64,000 nt of DNA from Streptomyces cellulosae (GTDB taxonomy: Bacteria; Actinomycetota; Actinomycetes; Streptomycetales; Streptomycetaceae): assembly GCA_014655195.1 (NCBI GenBank), contig BNBH01000029.1, forward strand, positions 35,612-99,611, written 5' to 3'. The notes beneath the pieces were generated by a model. That model had not been told where the DNA came from. It did no database searches and worked only from the letters and a program-made list of their open reading frames with translations. The translations under genes were made by a program, and so were the position numbers. Shown piece by piece: positions 1 through 7,066 of the stretch (the first letter of the stretch is position 1; each line of letters starts with the position of its first letter).

Positions 1-151
1 GGAAGCCGTGGACCGCGCCCATGACCGGCACGGCGTTGAACTCCGTCGTCCGCTTCAGGACCGAGCAGACGAGCAGCAGCAGGAACGAGATCGCTTCGGG
101 GCCCGAGACCAGGCGGAGGCGGCGGAGTGCGGAGGCGGTCTTGATGTCCAC
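1..151 (-). CDS. DUF3817 integral membrane protein (3' part outside window)
   Basis: The window holds only the first 50 codons, read leftward from a GTG at 151. A GAAGGTGA ribosome-binding site sits just upstream. The peptide starts with a basic stretch (TASALRRLRLVSGPEAISF), followed by a hydrophobic helix (FLLLLVCSVL) and the segment KRTTEFNAVPVMGAVHGF, which I recognise as the start of the DUF3817 family of small actinobacterial membrane proteins of about 110 residues. The function is unknown. The rest of the gene lies left of base 1. It is divergent from the AIM24 gene cluster. Confidence 0.8.
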   Translation of the reverse strand, partial: MDIKTASALRRLRLVSGPEAISFLLLLVCSVLKRTTEFNAVPVMGAVHGF

Positions 152-370
152 GGGTCACCTTCGGAAGGGAGAGACGTCGGCGTCGACGGTGCTGTCTGCC
201 TGCGCGCCTTGTGAACGCGCGCACAAGCGGGTCCATTGTGGCAAACCCCGGGAGCGATCACCGCGCGGGGTCGGGGCCGGGGCCCAGGACCGGGGATCAG
301 GGCCGCATCAGGGTGCGACTCCTCCTTCAGGATCTGGGCGCGGGGCAAAAGGGCCGCTACCGTCGCACAC

Positions 371-1009
371 GTGGCGATGTTCCGACTTCAGAGCAGCAAG
401 GTGCTCGCCGTCGACCTGACCGGGGACGCCGTCAAGGCGAAGAACGGCTCCATGGTCGCGTACGACGGGCAGATGGCCTTCAAGAAGCTCACGGGCGGTG
501 GTGAGGGCATCCGGGGGATGGTGACCCGGCGGCTCACGGGCGAGCAGATGACGCTCATGGAGGTGAAGGGGCACGGCACCTGTTTCTTCGCCGACCGCGC
601 CTCGGAGATCAACCTGGTGTCCCTGAACGGGGAGAAGCTGTACGTCGAGTCCAGCAACCTGCTGGCGACCGACGGCGGCCTGCGCACGGGCACCACGTTC
701 ACCGGTCTGCGCGGCGCCTCCCAGGGCAACGGACTGTTCACGACCACGATCGAGGGCCACGGCCAGGCGGCGATCATGTCGGACGGCCCCGCCGTGCTGC
801 TGCGGGTGAGCCCGCAGTACCCGCTGACGGTCGACCCGGGCGCGTATGTCGCGCACCAGGGCAACCTGCGGCAGTCCTTCCAGTCCGGCGTGACGTTCCG
901 CACGCTCATCGGCGAGGGCGGCGGCGAGGCCTTCCAGATCCGCTTCGAGGGCGACGGGGTGGTCCACGTCCAGCCCAGTGAGCGCAACACGATCGCGGGG
1001 GACGTCTGA
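371..1009 (+). CDS. AIM24 family protein, copy 1
   Basis: A protein of about 212 residues with the AIM24/TIGR00266-like beta-sandwich pattern (repeated 'VKGHGTCFFADRA', 'GLFTTTIEGHGQAAI', 'YVAHQGNL' elements). The family occurs in bacteria and, as AIM24, in mitochondria; its biochemical role is unknown. The start is uncertain. GTG 371 has no Shine-Dalgarno but a TACCGT -10-like box seven bases upstream (358-363), which fits a leaderless message; ATG 377 in the same frame is the alternative and also lacks a ribosome-binding site. Earlier in-frame starts (from 236) are poorly supported. It is the first of three tandem paralogs: its stop at 1007-1009 is one base before the next ATG, so they are surely one transcript. 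Confidence 0.85.
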   Translation: MAMFRLQSSKVLAVDLTGDAVKAKNGSMVAYDGQMAFKKLTGGGEGIRGMVTRRLTGEQMTLMEVKGHGTCFFADRASEINLVSLNGEKLYVESSNLLATDGGLRTGTTFTGLRGASQGNGLFTTTIEGHGQAAIMSDGPAVLLRVSPQYPLTVDPGAYVAHQGNLRQSFQSGVTFRTLIGEGGGEAFQIRFEGDGVVHVQPSERNTIAGDV

Positions 1010-1010
1010 C

Positions 1011-1661
1011 ATGGGCTTCCGGGAGATCAACTCCAAGATGGTCGAGGCGACCGTCGCGCCGGGTCAGCGGCTGTTCAGCCAGCGCGGCGCGATGCTCGCG
1101 TACAAGGGCGAGGTCGGCTTCACCCCCAACCTGCGCGGCGGCCAGGGCGGGGTGATGTCGATGATCGGCCGGCGCGTGGCGAACGAGGACACGCCCCTGA
1201 TGACGGTGGAGGGCAGCGGCACCGTGCTGTTCGGGCACGGCGGCCACCACGTCCAGGTGATCCACCTCTCCGGGGACACCCTGTACGTCGAGGCGGACCG
1301 GCTGCTGGCCTTCGAGGGCACGCTGGAGCAGGGCACGGTGTTCCTCGGCTCGCAGGGCGGGGTGATGGGCATGGTCCGGGGCCAGGTCTCCGGTCAGGGC
1401 CTGTTCACCACCACGCTCAAGGGACACGGCGCGGTCGCCGTGATGGCGCACGGAGGGGTGATCGAGGTGCCGATCACCCCGCAGCGCCCGGTGCACGTCG
1501 ACCCGCAGGCGTACGTCGCCCACCACGGCGACGTGCGCAACAAGCTGTCGACGGCGCTCGGCTGGCGGGACATGGTGGGGCGCGGCTCCGGGGAGGCCTT
1601 CCAGCTGGAGCTGAGCGGCAGCGGCGCGGTCTACGTCCAGGCGTCGGAGGAGAAGCTGTGA
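1011..1661 (+). CDS. AIM24 family protein, copy 2
   Basis: A 216-residue AIM24-family protein. It shares the repeated signature with copy 1 (VEGSGTVLFGHGG, GLFTTTLKGHGAVAVM, DPQAYVAHHGDVRNKL, GEAFQLELSGSGAVYVQ). No signal peptide or membrane segment is visible, so it is probably cytoplasmic. It starts one base after the stop of copy 1 and its TGA overlaps the GTG of copy 3 by four bases, indicating translational coupling of the three genes. A complex of different AIM24 paralogs is a reasonable guess but nothing in the sequence proves it. Confidence 0.88.
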   Translation: MGFREINSKMVEATVAPGQRLFSQRGAMLAYKGEVGFTPNLRGGQGGVMSMIGRRVANEDTPLMTVEGSGTVLFGHGGHHVQVIHLSGDTLYVEADRLLAFEGTLEQGTVFLGSQGGVMGMVRGQVSGQGLFTTTLKGHGAVAVMAHGGVIEVPITPQRPVHVDPQAYVAHHGDVRNKLSTALGWRDMVGRGSGEAFQLELSGSGAVYVQASEEKL

Positions 1662-2458
1662 GCACGTACGGAACGCCGGGCGCCGCGCCCCGGGTCCTCG
1701 ACCCCATGACGCTGCCGTCCGACGACAACGTGGACGCGTACACCTTCTGCGTGGAGCTCAAGGGGAGCCAGTGGTTCATGCAGAAGGGGAAGATGATCGC
1801 CTACTACGGCACGATCGAGTTCAACGGCATCGGGCACGGGCGACTCGACCGACTTGTCCGGAAGGCGTTCCATTCGCCACTGCACGCGAGCGACTGGGTC
1901 GTGGCGGAGGGCTCGGGCAAGATGCTGCTCGCCGACCGGGCCTTCGACGTCAATTCGTATGACTTGGACGACGGCAATCTGACCATTCGCTCGGGCAACT
2001 TGCTCGCTTTTCAGCCAAGTCTGTCGCTGAAGCAGTCGATCGTGCCAGGTTTTCTGACACTGATCGGAACCGGGAAGTTCGTGGCGGCATCTAACGGGCC
2101 GGTGGTGTTCATGGAGCCGCCGATCAGGGTCGACCCGCAGGCGCTGGTCGGCTGGGCGGACTGCCCGTCCCCGTGCCACCACTACGACCATGGCTACCTG
2201 ACCGGCGTACTGGGCGGTCTACGTGCGATGACGGGCCTCGGAGGGGTCTCCGGCGAGGAGCACCAGTTGGAGTTCGTCGGCGCGGGCACGGTGCTGCTGC
2301 AGTCGTCCGAGGCGCTGATGACGGAGCAGGCCACGGGGGCGCCTCCGCAGCAGCCCGGGGTGCCGGGCGGGGGCGGACCGGGCGGGGCCGGACCTGGCGC
2401 AGGCGGACCGCGCCTTCCCGGACAGCTGGGAGACCTCCAGCGTCGCTTCGGGCTGTGA
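1658..2458 (+). CDS. AIM24 family protein, copy 3, with Pro/Gly-rich tail
   Basis: A 266-residue AIM24-family protein beginning with GTG at 1658 inside the stop of copy 2. It is the most divergent of the three. It has an extra N-terminal stretch (about residues 1-25), the family repeats (WVVAEGSGKMLLADRAF, LTIRSGNLLAF, HQLEFVGAGTVLLQSSE), and a low-complexity C-terminal tail of about 45 residues rich in Pro, Gly and Gln ending in LGDLQRRFGL. Bases about 1850-2110 have noticeably lower third-position GC than the neighbours (codons such as TTG, ATT, TCT, CCA), which hints at a different history or relaxed codon selection. The tail could be an interaction or disordered linker. Confidence 0.85.
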   Translation: MSTYGTPGAAPRVLDPMTLPSDDNVDAYTFCVELKGSQWFMQKGKMIAYYGTIEFNGIGHGRLDRLVRKAFHSPLHASDWVVAEGSGKMLLADRAFDVNSYDLDDGNLTIRSGNLLAFQPSLSLKQSIVPGFLTLIGTGKFVAASNGPVVFMEPPIRVDPQALVGWADCPSPCHHYDHGYLTGVLGGLRAMTGLGGVSGEEHQLEFVGAGTVLLQSSEALMTEQATGAPPQQPGVPGGGGPGGAGPGAGGPRLPGQLGDLQRRFGL

Positions 2459-2473
2459 GCGGTAGTGTGCGGG

Positions 2474-2507
2474 GTGTGACATCGAACGTCTGCACGCGAT
2501 GTCACAC
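2474..2507. promoter_or_regulatory. Perfect 11-bp inverted repeat between AIM24 operon and absC-like gene
   Basis: GTGTGACATCG (2474-2484) pairs perfectly with CGATGTCACAC (2497-2507) across a 12-base spacer. There is no T-run after it. It could be the terminator of the AIM24 operon or an operator for the downstream MarR-type gene. The following bases 2514-2555 are unusually AT-rich for this genome and probably hold the promoter of that gene. Confidence 0.5.
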
Positions 2508-2555
2508 GGAAGCCCTATTAGTTAGCCTTTCAACTTCCTTAGGTAGACTTCATTC

Positions 2556-3032
2556 ATGGAGACCGAGACGGCCACCCGCTGGCTGACCAATGCGGAGCAG
2601 TGCGCCTGGCGCACCCACCTGGAGGTCAACAAGCTGCTGACCTACCAGCTCGAGAAGGATCTGCAGCCGTTCGGCCTGACAATGAACGACTACGAGATCC
2701 TGGTGAACCTGTCCGAGTCGGAGGACCGGCGGATGCGGATGAGCGACCTCGCCTCCGCCACGATGCAGTCCAAGAGCCGGCTCTCCCACCAGATCACCCG
2801 GATGGAGAACGCCCACCTGGTCCGTCGGGAGAACTGCGAGTCGGACCGCCGCGGACTCTACGCGGTCCTCACCGACCACGGCATGGAGACGATGCAGAAG
2901 GTCGCCCCGCACCATGTGGCGTCGGTGCGCCGACACTTCATCGACCTGCTCTCCCCCGAGGCCCTGATCGAGCTCGACAAGGCCCTCAAGCCCATCGCGG
3001 AGCACCTGCGGGGGCAGCGGGGACGACTCTGA
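2556..3032 (+). CDS. absC: MarR-family transcriptional regulator, AbsC-like
   Basis: A 158-residue winged-helix regulator of the MarR family. Residues about 30-120 form the DNA-binding part: LTMNDYEILVNLSE, then RMRMSDLASATMQSKSRLSH (recognition helix), then the wing with the conserved ESDRRG motif. The helices at both ends would make the dimer interface. Length, sequence and position beside a two-component pair match, from memory, AbsC of S. coelicolor (SCO5405), a pleiotropic regulator of antibiotic production whose effects depend on zinc. The gene name therefore rests on synteny and similarity recall. It converges with the sensor kinase gene, 25 bases away. The AT-rich upstream region 2514-2555 and the inverted repeat at 2474-2507 are candidates for autoregulation. 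Confidence 0.85.
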   Translation: METETATRWLTNAEQCAWRTHLEVNKLLTYQLEKDLQPFGLTMNDYEILVNLSESEDRRMRMSDLASATMQSKSRLSHQITRMENAHLVRRENCESDRRGLYAVLTDHGMETMQKVAPHHVASVRRHFIDLLSPEALIELDKALKPIAEHLRGQRGRL

Positions 3033-3057
3033 CGTCCTCCCCCTTCACGGCTTGCCT

Positions 3058-4566
3058 CTAGGCCCCGGGCGTGCCGCGGTCCGCGCCGGCGAGCGGCAGG
3101 CGGAGTTCGAAGAGGGCCCCGCCCGCCGGCGCCGCGCCCGCGGTGAGCGTGCCCCCGTGCCGTACGGCCACGTCCCGCGCGATGGCCAGGCCGAGACCGG
3201 CACCGCCGTCGTCCCGGCTGCGCGCCGCGTCCAGCCGTACGAACCGCTCGAAGATCCGCTCCCGGTCGGCCTCGGCCACCCCCTCGCCGTCGTCGGCGAC
3301 ACCCAGCACGGCCTCGCCGCCCTCCCGGCGCACGGTCACCGTGATCCGCTCCCGGGCGTGCCGCTCCGCGTTGTCCAGCAGGTTGGCGAGCACCCGCCCC
3401 AGCTGGCCGCGTGACCCGGAGACCTCGACGGGCTCCGCCTCCACCGTGACGCGCTCCCGCCCCGCGGCCCCCTCGCGGGCCAGCGCGGCCAGGTCCACCC
3501 GGGTGCCGGCGGGCCGCTCCCCCGCGTCCAGCCGGGCGAGCAGCAGCAGATCGGCGGCGAGGTTCTGCAGCCGTACGGTGTCCTCGACGGCGCCGTCCAG
3601 GTCGAGCAGCTCGGGGTGCGCGGCCGCGACCTCCAGCTGGGTGCGCAGCGAGGCGATGGGGCTGCGCAGTTCGTGCGAGGCGTCGGCGACGAACCGGCGC
3701 TGCCGCTCCACCGAGGACTCCAGCGCGGCGAGCGTGGCGTTGGTGGTGCGGGCGAGGCGGGCGACCTCGTCGTGCGTGGCCGGTTCGGGGACGCGGCGGC
3801 GGAGGTCCTCGGAGGCGGTGATCGCGGCCATCTCGCGGCGGATTCCCTCGACGGGGCGCAGCGCCCTCCCGGTGACCAGCCAGGTCACCGCGGCGACGAC
3901 GCCGAGCAGCAGCGGGAAGCCGATGAGCATGGCGGTCAGCGCGGTGCCCACGGCACTGTGCTCGGCGGCCAGCGGGGCGCCCGCGTGGACGGTGAGGCGG
4001 CCTCCGTCGGGGGTCTCCACGTCCACGGAGGCGAAGCGGTAGTCCTCGGTGTCGCCGTCGATGGTGGCCGTGCCGTTGGTGAAGCTCGCGCCCGGGGAGA
4101 TCTCGCCGGGGTCGAGGGATTCGTCGTCCCGGTCGTCGTCGCTGCCGCCGTCTTCACGGTCGTCGCCGTCTTCACGGTCGTCGCGGTCTTCACGGTCGTC
4201 GCGGTCTTCACGATCGTCGCGGTCGTCGTCGTCCGACCGCTCCGGCGCGGGGGTGACCTCGGAGGTGCCCGTGCCGCTGATCCGCTCCAGGTCCTCGGAG
4301 GCGGCGAGCAGGACGCCGTCCTCGTCGACGATCTGCACGGGGGTGTCCTCGGCGTCCAGTCCGGAGAGCTTGTCGAGGGGTGTGCGGGCGGCGAGTTCGG
4401 AGGCGACGGACTGCGCGGAACGCTCGGCCCGGGTGCCCGCCTCGCTCGTGAGGTTGGCGCGCAGGGACAGCAGGAGTGCGGTGCCGGCCGCGACGAGGGC
4501 CACGGCGACGACGAGGGTGGCGCCGAGCGTCGCCCGGGAGCGGACCGAGCCGAACAGCCGGCTCAC
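3058..4566 (-). CDS. Two-component sensor histidine kinase with Asp/Arg-rich sensor loop
   Basis: A 502-residue membrane histidine kinase. A first membrane helix lies at about residues 12-34, an extracytoplasmic sensor at 35-206, and a second helix at 207-232. Then come a HAMP linker (233-287), the phosphoacceptor H-box ASHELRSP with His298, N-box LLDNAERH (396-403), and G-boxes VADDGEGV and GGAGLGLAIA. The sensor contains an extreme acidic/basic tract at 111-150 made of DDRED-type units, encoded by an 18-bp tandem repeat. The gene overlaps its response regulator by four bases (ATGA), so they are co-translated. The divergent PepSY gene carries a matching tract, suggesting the two proteins act in one signalling circuit. 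The natural signal is unknown; cations are possible given the acidic residues. Confidence 0.9.
   Translation of the reverse strand: MSRLFGSVRSRATLGATLVVAVALVAAGTALLLSLRANLTSEAGTRAERSAQSVASELAARTPLDKLSGLDAEDTPVQIVDEDGVLLAASEDLERISGTGTSEVTPAPERSDDDDRDDREDRDDREDRDDREDGDDREDGGSDDDRDDESLDPGEISPGASFTNGTATIDGDTEDYRFASVDVETPDGGRLTVHAGAPLAAEHSAVGTALTAMLIGFPLLLGVVAAVTWLVTGRALRPVEGIRREMAAITASEDLRRRVPEPATHDEVARLARTTNATLAALESSVERQRRFVADASHELRSPIASLRTQLEVAAAHPELLDLDGAVEDTVRLQNLAADLLLLARLDAGERPAGTRVDLAALAREGAAGRERVTVEAEPVEVSGSRGQLGRVLANLLDNAERHARERITVTVRREGGEAVLGVADDGEGVAEADRERIFERFVRLDAARSRDDGGAGLGLAIARDVAVRHGGTLTAGAAPAGGALFELRLPLAGADRGTPGA
4151..4222. repeat. 18-bp tandem repeat, four units, inside the kinase gene
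   Basis: Four consecutive 18-base units of the form TCTTCACGGTCGTCGCSG lie at 4151-4168, 4169-4186, 4187-4204 and 4205-4222, differing by one or two bases. They encode the Asp-Arg-Glu repeats of the sensor loop. Such a repeat can gain or lose units in frame. Confidence 0.85.
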
Positions 4567-5228
4567 GGCGCGGTCTCCAGCCGGTAACCGGCGCCGCGCA
4601 CCGTGCGGATGAGGTCCGCGCGGAGCTTGCGGCGCAGGGCGCTGACGTAGACCTCGACGATGTTGGGGTCGCCCTCGTACGCGAAGTCCCAGACGTGCTC
4701 GAGGATCTCGGCCTTGGACACCACCTCACCGGCCCGCAGCACCAGGTGCTCCAGCACCGAGAACTCCTTCGCCGTCAGCTCGGCCTCCTCCTCGCCGAGC
4801 CACACCCGGCGGGCGGCGGTGTCCACCTTCAGGTCGCCGTGCACATGGACCGGGGACGCGCCCGCGGCCCGCCGGCGACGCAGCAGCGCCTTCACCCGGG
4901 CGACCAGCACGACGTACGAGAACGGCTTGGTCAGATAGTCGTCGGCGCCGGTGTCCAAGCCCTCGGCCTCGTCGTACTCGCCGTCCTTGGCGGTGAGCAT
5001 CAGGATCGGCACGTCGTGCCCGGCGGCGCGCAGGGCGGCGCACACCCGGTAGCCGTTGAGGCCGGGCAGCATGATGTCGAGGATCACCAGGTCGTACGGC
5101 TCGGTCGTGGCCCGGTCCAGCCCCTCGCGGCCGTCGTGCACGACGTCGACGGCGTACCCCTCGGCGGTGAGTCCCTTGGCGAGGGAGAGGGCGAGGCGCT
5201 TTTCGTCCTCGACGATCAGGAGTCGCAT
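4563..5228 (-). CDS. OmpR/PhoB-family response regulator
   Basis: A 221-residue regulator. The receiver domain is at residues 1-118 with acidic pocket ED at 7-9, phosphoacceptor Asp51 (LVILDIMLPG), and conserved Thr and Lys in LMLTAKDG and YLTKPFSY. The C-terminal winged helix of the OmpR type is at about 125-220 (LTAKEFSVLEHLVLRAGEVVSKAEILEHVWD, shown here in part as LTAKEFSVLEHL). It overlaps the kinase start by four bases and is divergent from the PepSY gene. The direct repeats at 5253-5289 between the two start codons are the likely binding site, so it probably controls both its own operon and the PepSY gene. Confidence 0.9.
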   Translation of the reverse strand: MRLLIVEDEKRLALSLAKGLTAEGYAVDVVHDGREGLDRATTEPYDLVILDIMLPGLNGYRVCAALRAAGHDVPILMLTAKDGEYDEAEGLDTGADDYLTKPFSYVVLVARVKALLRRRRAAGASPVHVHGDLKVDTAARRVWLGEEEAELTAKEFSVLEHLVLRAGEVVSKAEILEHVWDFAYEGDPNIVEVYVSALRRKLRADLIRTVRGAGYRLETAP

Positions 5229-5252
5229 GGGACCCAGGGTCGCAAAGGGAAG

Positions 5253-5289
5253 CTGAAGATCACTTCAGGCTGCTTCAGCTTCGGCTCAG
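5253..5289. promoter_or_regulatory. CTTCAG repeats, probable response-regulator operator
   Basis: CTTCAG occurs at 5263-5268 and again at 5273-5278, exactly 10 bases apart, preceded by the inverted copy CTGAAG at 5253-5258 and followed by a degenerate CTTCGGCTCAG at 5279-5289. Helically phased direct repeats of this kind are typical of OmpR-family binding sites, and the position between two divergent genes of the same regulon supports the reading. Confidence 0.6.
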
Positions 5290-5349
5290 CGTCGGTGGGC
5301 GACATTGATGTCGTACAGCGCGAAGCACACCGACTCGGGAGGAACGCAC

Positions 5350-5970
5350 ATGAAGCGCAACATCGTGATCGCCGTCGTCACGGCAGCGGCACTGGTGGGC
5401 GGGGGCACGGCGACGGCCCTGGCGGTCGCGGGGGACGACGAGAACACGACGTCGGTGACGCGCACGGACGACGACAGGGACGACCGCGACGACAGGCAGG
5501 ACCGCGACGACGACCGCGACGACGACCGCGACGACGACGGGATCGGTGCCGCCGCCCCCGCCTCCGGCAAGGTGACCGCGGCCGAGGCCATCGCCGCCGC
5601 GTTGGACCACACCCCGGGCACGGCCGTCTCCGCCGAACTGGACGACGGCTCCTGGGAGATCGACGTCCTCGCCAAGGGCGACACCTGGCACACCGTCAGG
5701 ATCGCCCCGGACACCGGGAAGGTGCTGGGCGCCCACCAGGACGACGAGGACGACGCGGCGGAGGTGCGGGCCGCGCTCAAGAACGCGAGCGTGACGGCCG
5801 AACAGGCCGCGCGGGCCGCGGAGTCCAAGGGCCCTGTGGTCTCCGTGGACCTGGACGACGACGGCGACGACCGAGCCTGGGACACGGAGACGCGCGCCTC
5901 CGGCGGGGAACGGGAGTGGAAGGTGGACCTGCGGTCGGGTGCGGTCGTGGCCGACCGGGACGACGACTGA
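5350..5970 (+). CDS. Exported PepSY-domain protein with Asp/Arg tract
   Basis: A 206-residue protein starting at ATG 5350 behind a GGGAGGA ribosome-binding site. It has a signal-peptide-like N-terminus (MKRNIVIAVVTAAALVGGGTA), then a DDR-rich low-complexity tract at about residues 38-64, then two PepSY-like repeats (KVTAAEAIAAAL...WEIDVLAKGDTW and SVTAEQAARAA...EWKVDLRSGAVV). PepSY modules are extracytoplasmic inhibitory or sensing domains. It is divergent from a two-component operon whose kinase carries the same sort of Asp/Arg tract. The likely role is an accessory sensor or a regulated envelope protein of that system. The C-terminus is again acidic (DRDDD). No lipobox is visible. Confidence 0.85.
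   Translation: MKRNIVIAVVTAAALVGGGTATALAVAGDDENTTSVTRTDDDRDDRDDRQDRDDDRDDDRDDDGIGAAAPASGKVTAAEAIAAALDHTPGTAVSAELDDGSWEIDVLAKGDTWHTVRIAPDTGKVLGAHQDDEDDAAEVRAALKNASVTAEQAARAAESKGPVVSVDLDDDGDDRAWDTETRASGGEREWKVDLRSGAVVADRDDD
5503..5538. repeat. 12-bp tandem repeat (CGCGACGACGAC x3) in PepSY gene
   Basis: Three perfect 12-base units at 5503-5514, 5515-5526 and 5527-5538 encode Arg-Asp-Asp-Asp. The unit differs from the 18-bp unit in the kinase gene, so the two protein tracts seem to have expanded independently. Confidence 0.8.
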
Positions 5971-5971
5971 C

Positions 5972-6041
5972 CCGGGGCTCCGCCCCGGACCCCGCTCCTC
6001 AGACGCCGGAGGGGCTGTATGCAGCCCGTCCGGCGTTTGAG
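5972..6041 (+). terminator. Two hairpins after the PepSY gene
   Basis: CCGGGGC/GCCCCGG (5972-5988) is followed by a larger hairpin, arms CTCAGACGCCGGA (5998-6010) and TCCGGCGTTTGAG (6029-6041), with one mismatch. The second belongs to a hairpin type that is very common downstream of Streptomyces genes. It sits between two converging genes and may serve both. Confidence 0.7.
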
Positions 6042-6069
6042 GACCAGGCCCGCAGGGCCGACAAGGGGG

Positions 6070-7026
6070 TCAGTTGCCCGTCAGGCCCTCGACCAGCTCG
6101 TCCGCCGCCCCGTACGGGTCCAGCTGACCCGAAACGATCCGCTCCGCGAGCGCCCCCAGGCGACGGTCGCCGTGGAGGTCGCCGATGCGGCGGCGCAGCG
6201 CCGTGACCGCGATCGTCTCGACCTCGTGCGCCGCGCGGGCGCGGCGACGCTCCGTGAGGACTCCCCGTTCCTCCATCCACGCCCGGTGCTTCTCCAGCGC
6301 CTCGACGACCTCGTCGACGCCCTCCTGGCGGGCGGCGACCGTCTTGACGATCGGAGGGCGCCAGTCGCCGGGGCCGCGGGACTCGCCGAGGCCCAGCATG
6401 TGGTTCAGCTCGCGGGCGGTGGCGTCCGCGCCGTCGCGGTCGGCCTTGTTGACGACGTAGACGTCGCCGATCTCCAGGATGCCGGCCTTGGCGGCCTGGA
6501 TTCCGTCGCCCATGCCGGGGGCGAGGAGGACCACGGAGGTGTCGGCCTGGGAGGCGATCTCCACCTCCGACTGGCCGACGCCGACCGTCTCGACGAGGAT
6601 CACGTCGCAGCCGGCCGCGTCCAGGACGCGGATGGCCTGCGGGGCGGCCCAGGCGAGGCCGCCGAGGTGGCCGCGGGTGGCCATGGAGCGGATGTAGACG
6701 CCCGGGTCGGAGGCGTGCTCCGACATCCGGACGCGGTCGCCGAGCAGGGCGCCCCCGGAGAAGGGGGAGGACGGGTCGACGGCCAGGACGCCGACCCGCT
6801 TGCCCTGTTTGCGGTACGCGGTCACCAGGGCCGAGGTGGACGTCGACTTGCCGACGCCCGGGGACCCGGTGAGGCCGACCACGTAGGCGTTGCCCGCGAG
6901 CGGCGCGAGGGCCGCCATGACCTCCCTGAGCTGCGGTGACGCCCCCTCCACCAGGGAGATCAGCCGGGCCACGGCCCGTGGCCTGCCCTCTCTGGCCTGG
7001 GCCACCAGAGTGGAGACGTCCTGCAT
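6070..7026 (-). CDS. meaB: Methylmalonyl-CoA mutase-associated GTPase MeaB
   Basis: A G3E-family P-loop GTPase of 318 residues. It is the chaperone that gates delivery of adenosylcobalamin to methylmalonyl-CoA mutase and protects the mutase from inactivation. Walker A is GSPGVGKST (residues 54-62), a switch region carries DPSSPFSGGALLGDR, Walker B-like LVETVGVGQSE follows, and the guanine-specificity motif is NKAD. I chose ATG 7026 because GGAG lies five bases upstream; GTG 7041 in the same frame has no ribosome-binding site. The thiolase and methylmalonyl-CoA epimerase genes next to it place it in odd-chain/branched acyl-CoA metabolism. No mutase gene is in this window. Confidence 0.93.
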   Translation of the reverse strand: MQDVSTLVAQAREGRPRAVARLISLVEGASPQLREVMAALAPLAGNAYVVGLTGSPGVGKSTSTSALVTAYRKQGKRVGVLAVDPSSPFSGGALLGDRVRMSEHASDPGVYIRSMATRGHLGGLAWAAPQAIRVLDAAGCDVILVETVGVGQSEVEIASQADTSVVLLAPGMGDGIQAAKAGILEIGDVYVVNKADRDGADATARELNHMLGLGESRGPGDWRPPIVKTVAARQEGVDEVVEALEKHRAWMEERGVLTERRRARAAHEVETIAVTALRRRIGDLHGDRRLGALAERIVSGQLDPYGAADELVEGLTGN

Positions 7027-7066
7027 CACAGCTCCGTTCACGTAAGGGAAGTCGGCAACAACCGGG

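Noticed and set aside
236..370. N-terminal extension of the first AIM24 gene
   Set aside because: The extra 45 residues are Arg/Gly-rich and unlike the family, and the upstream ATG has no ribosome-binding site.
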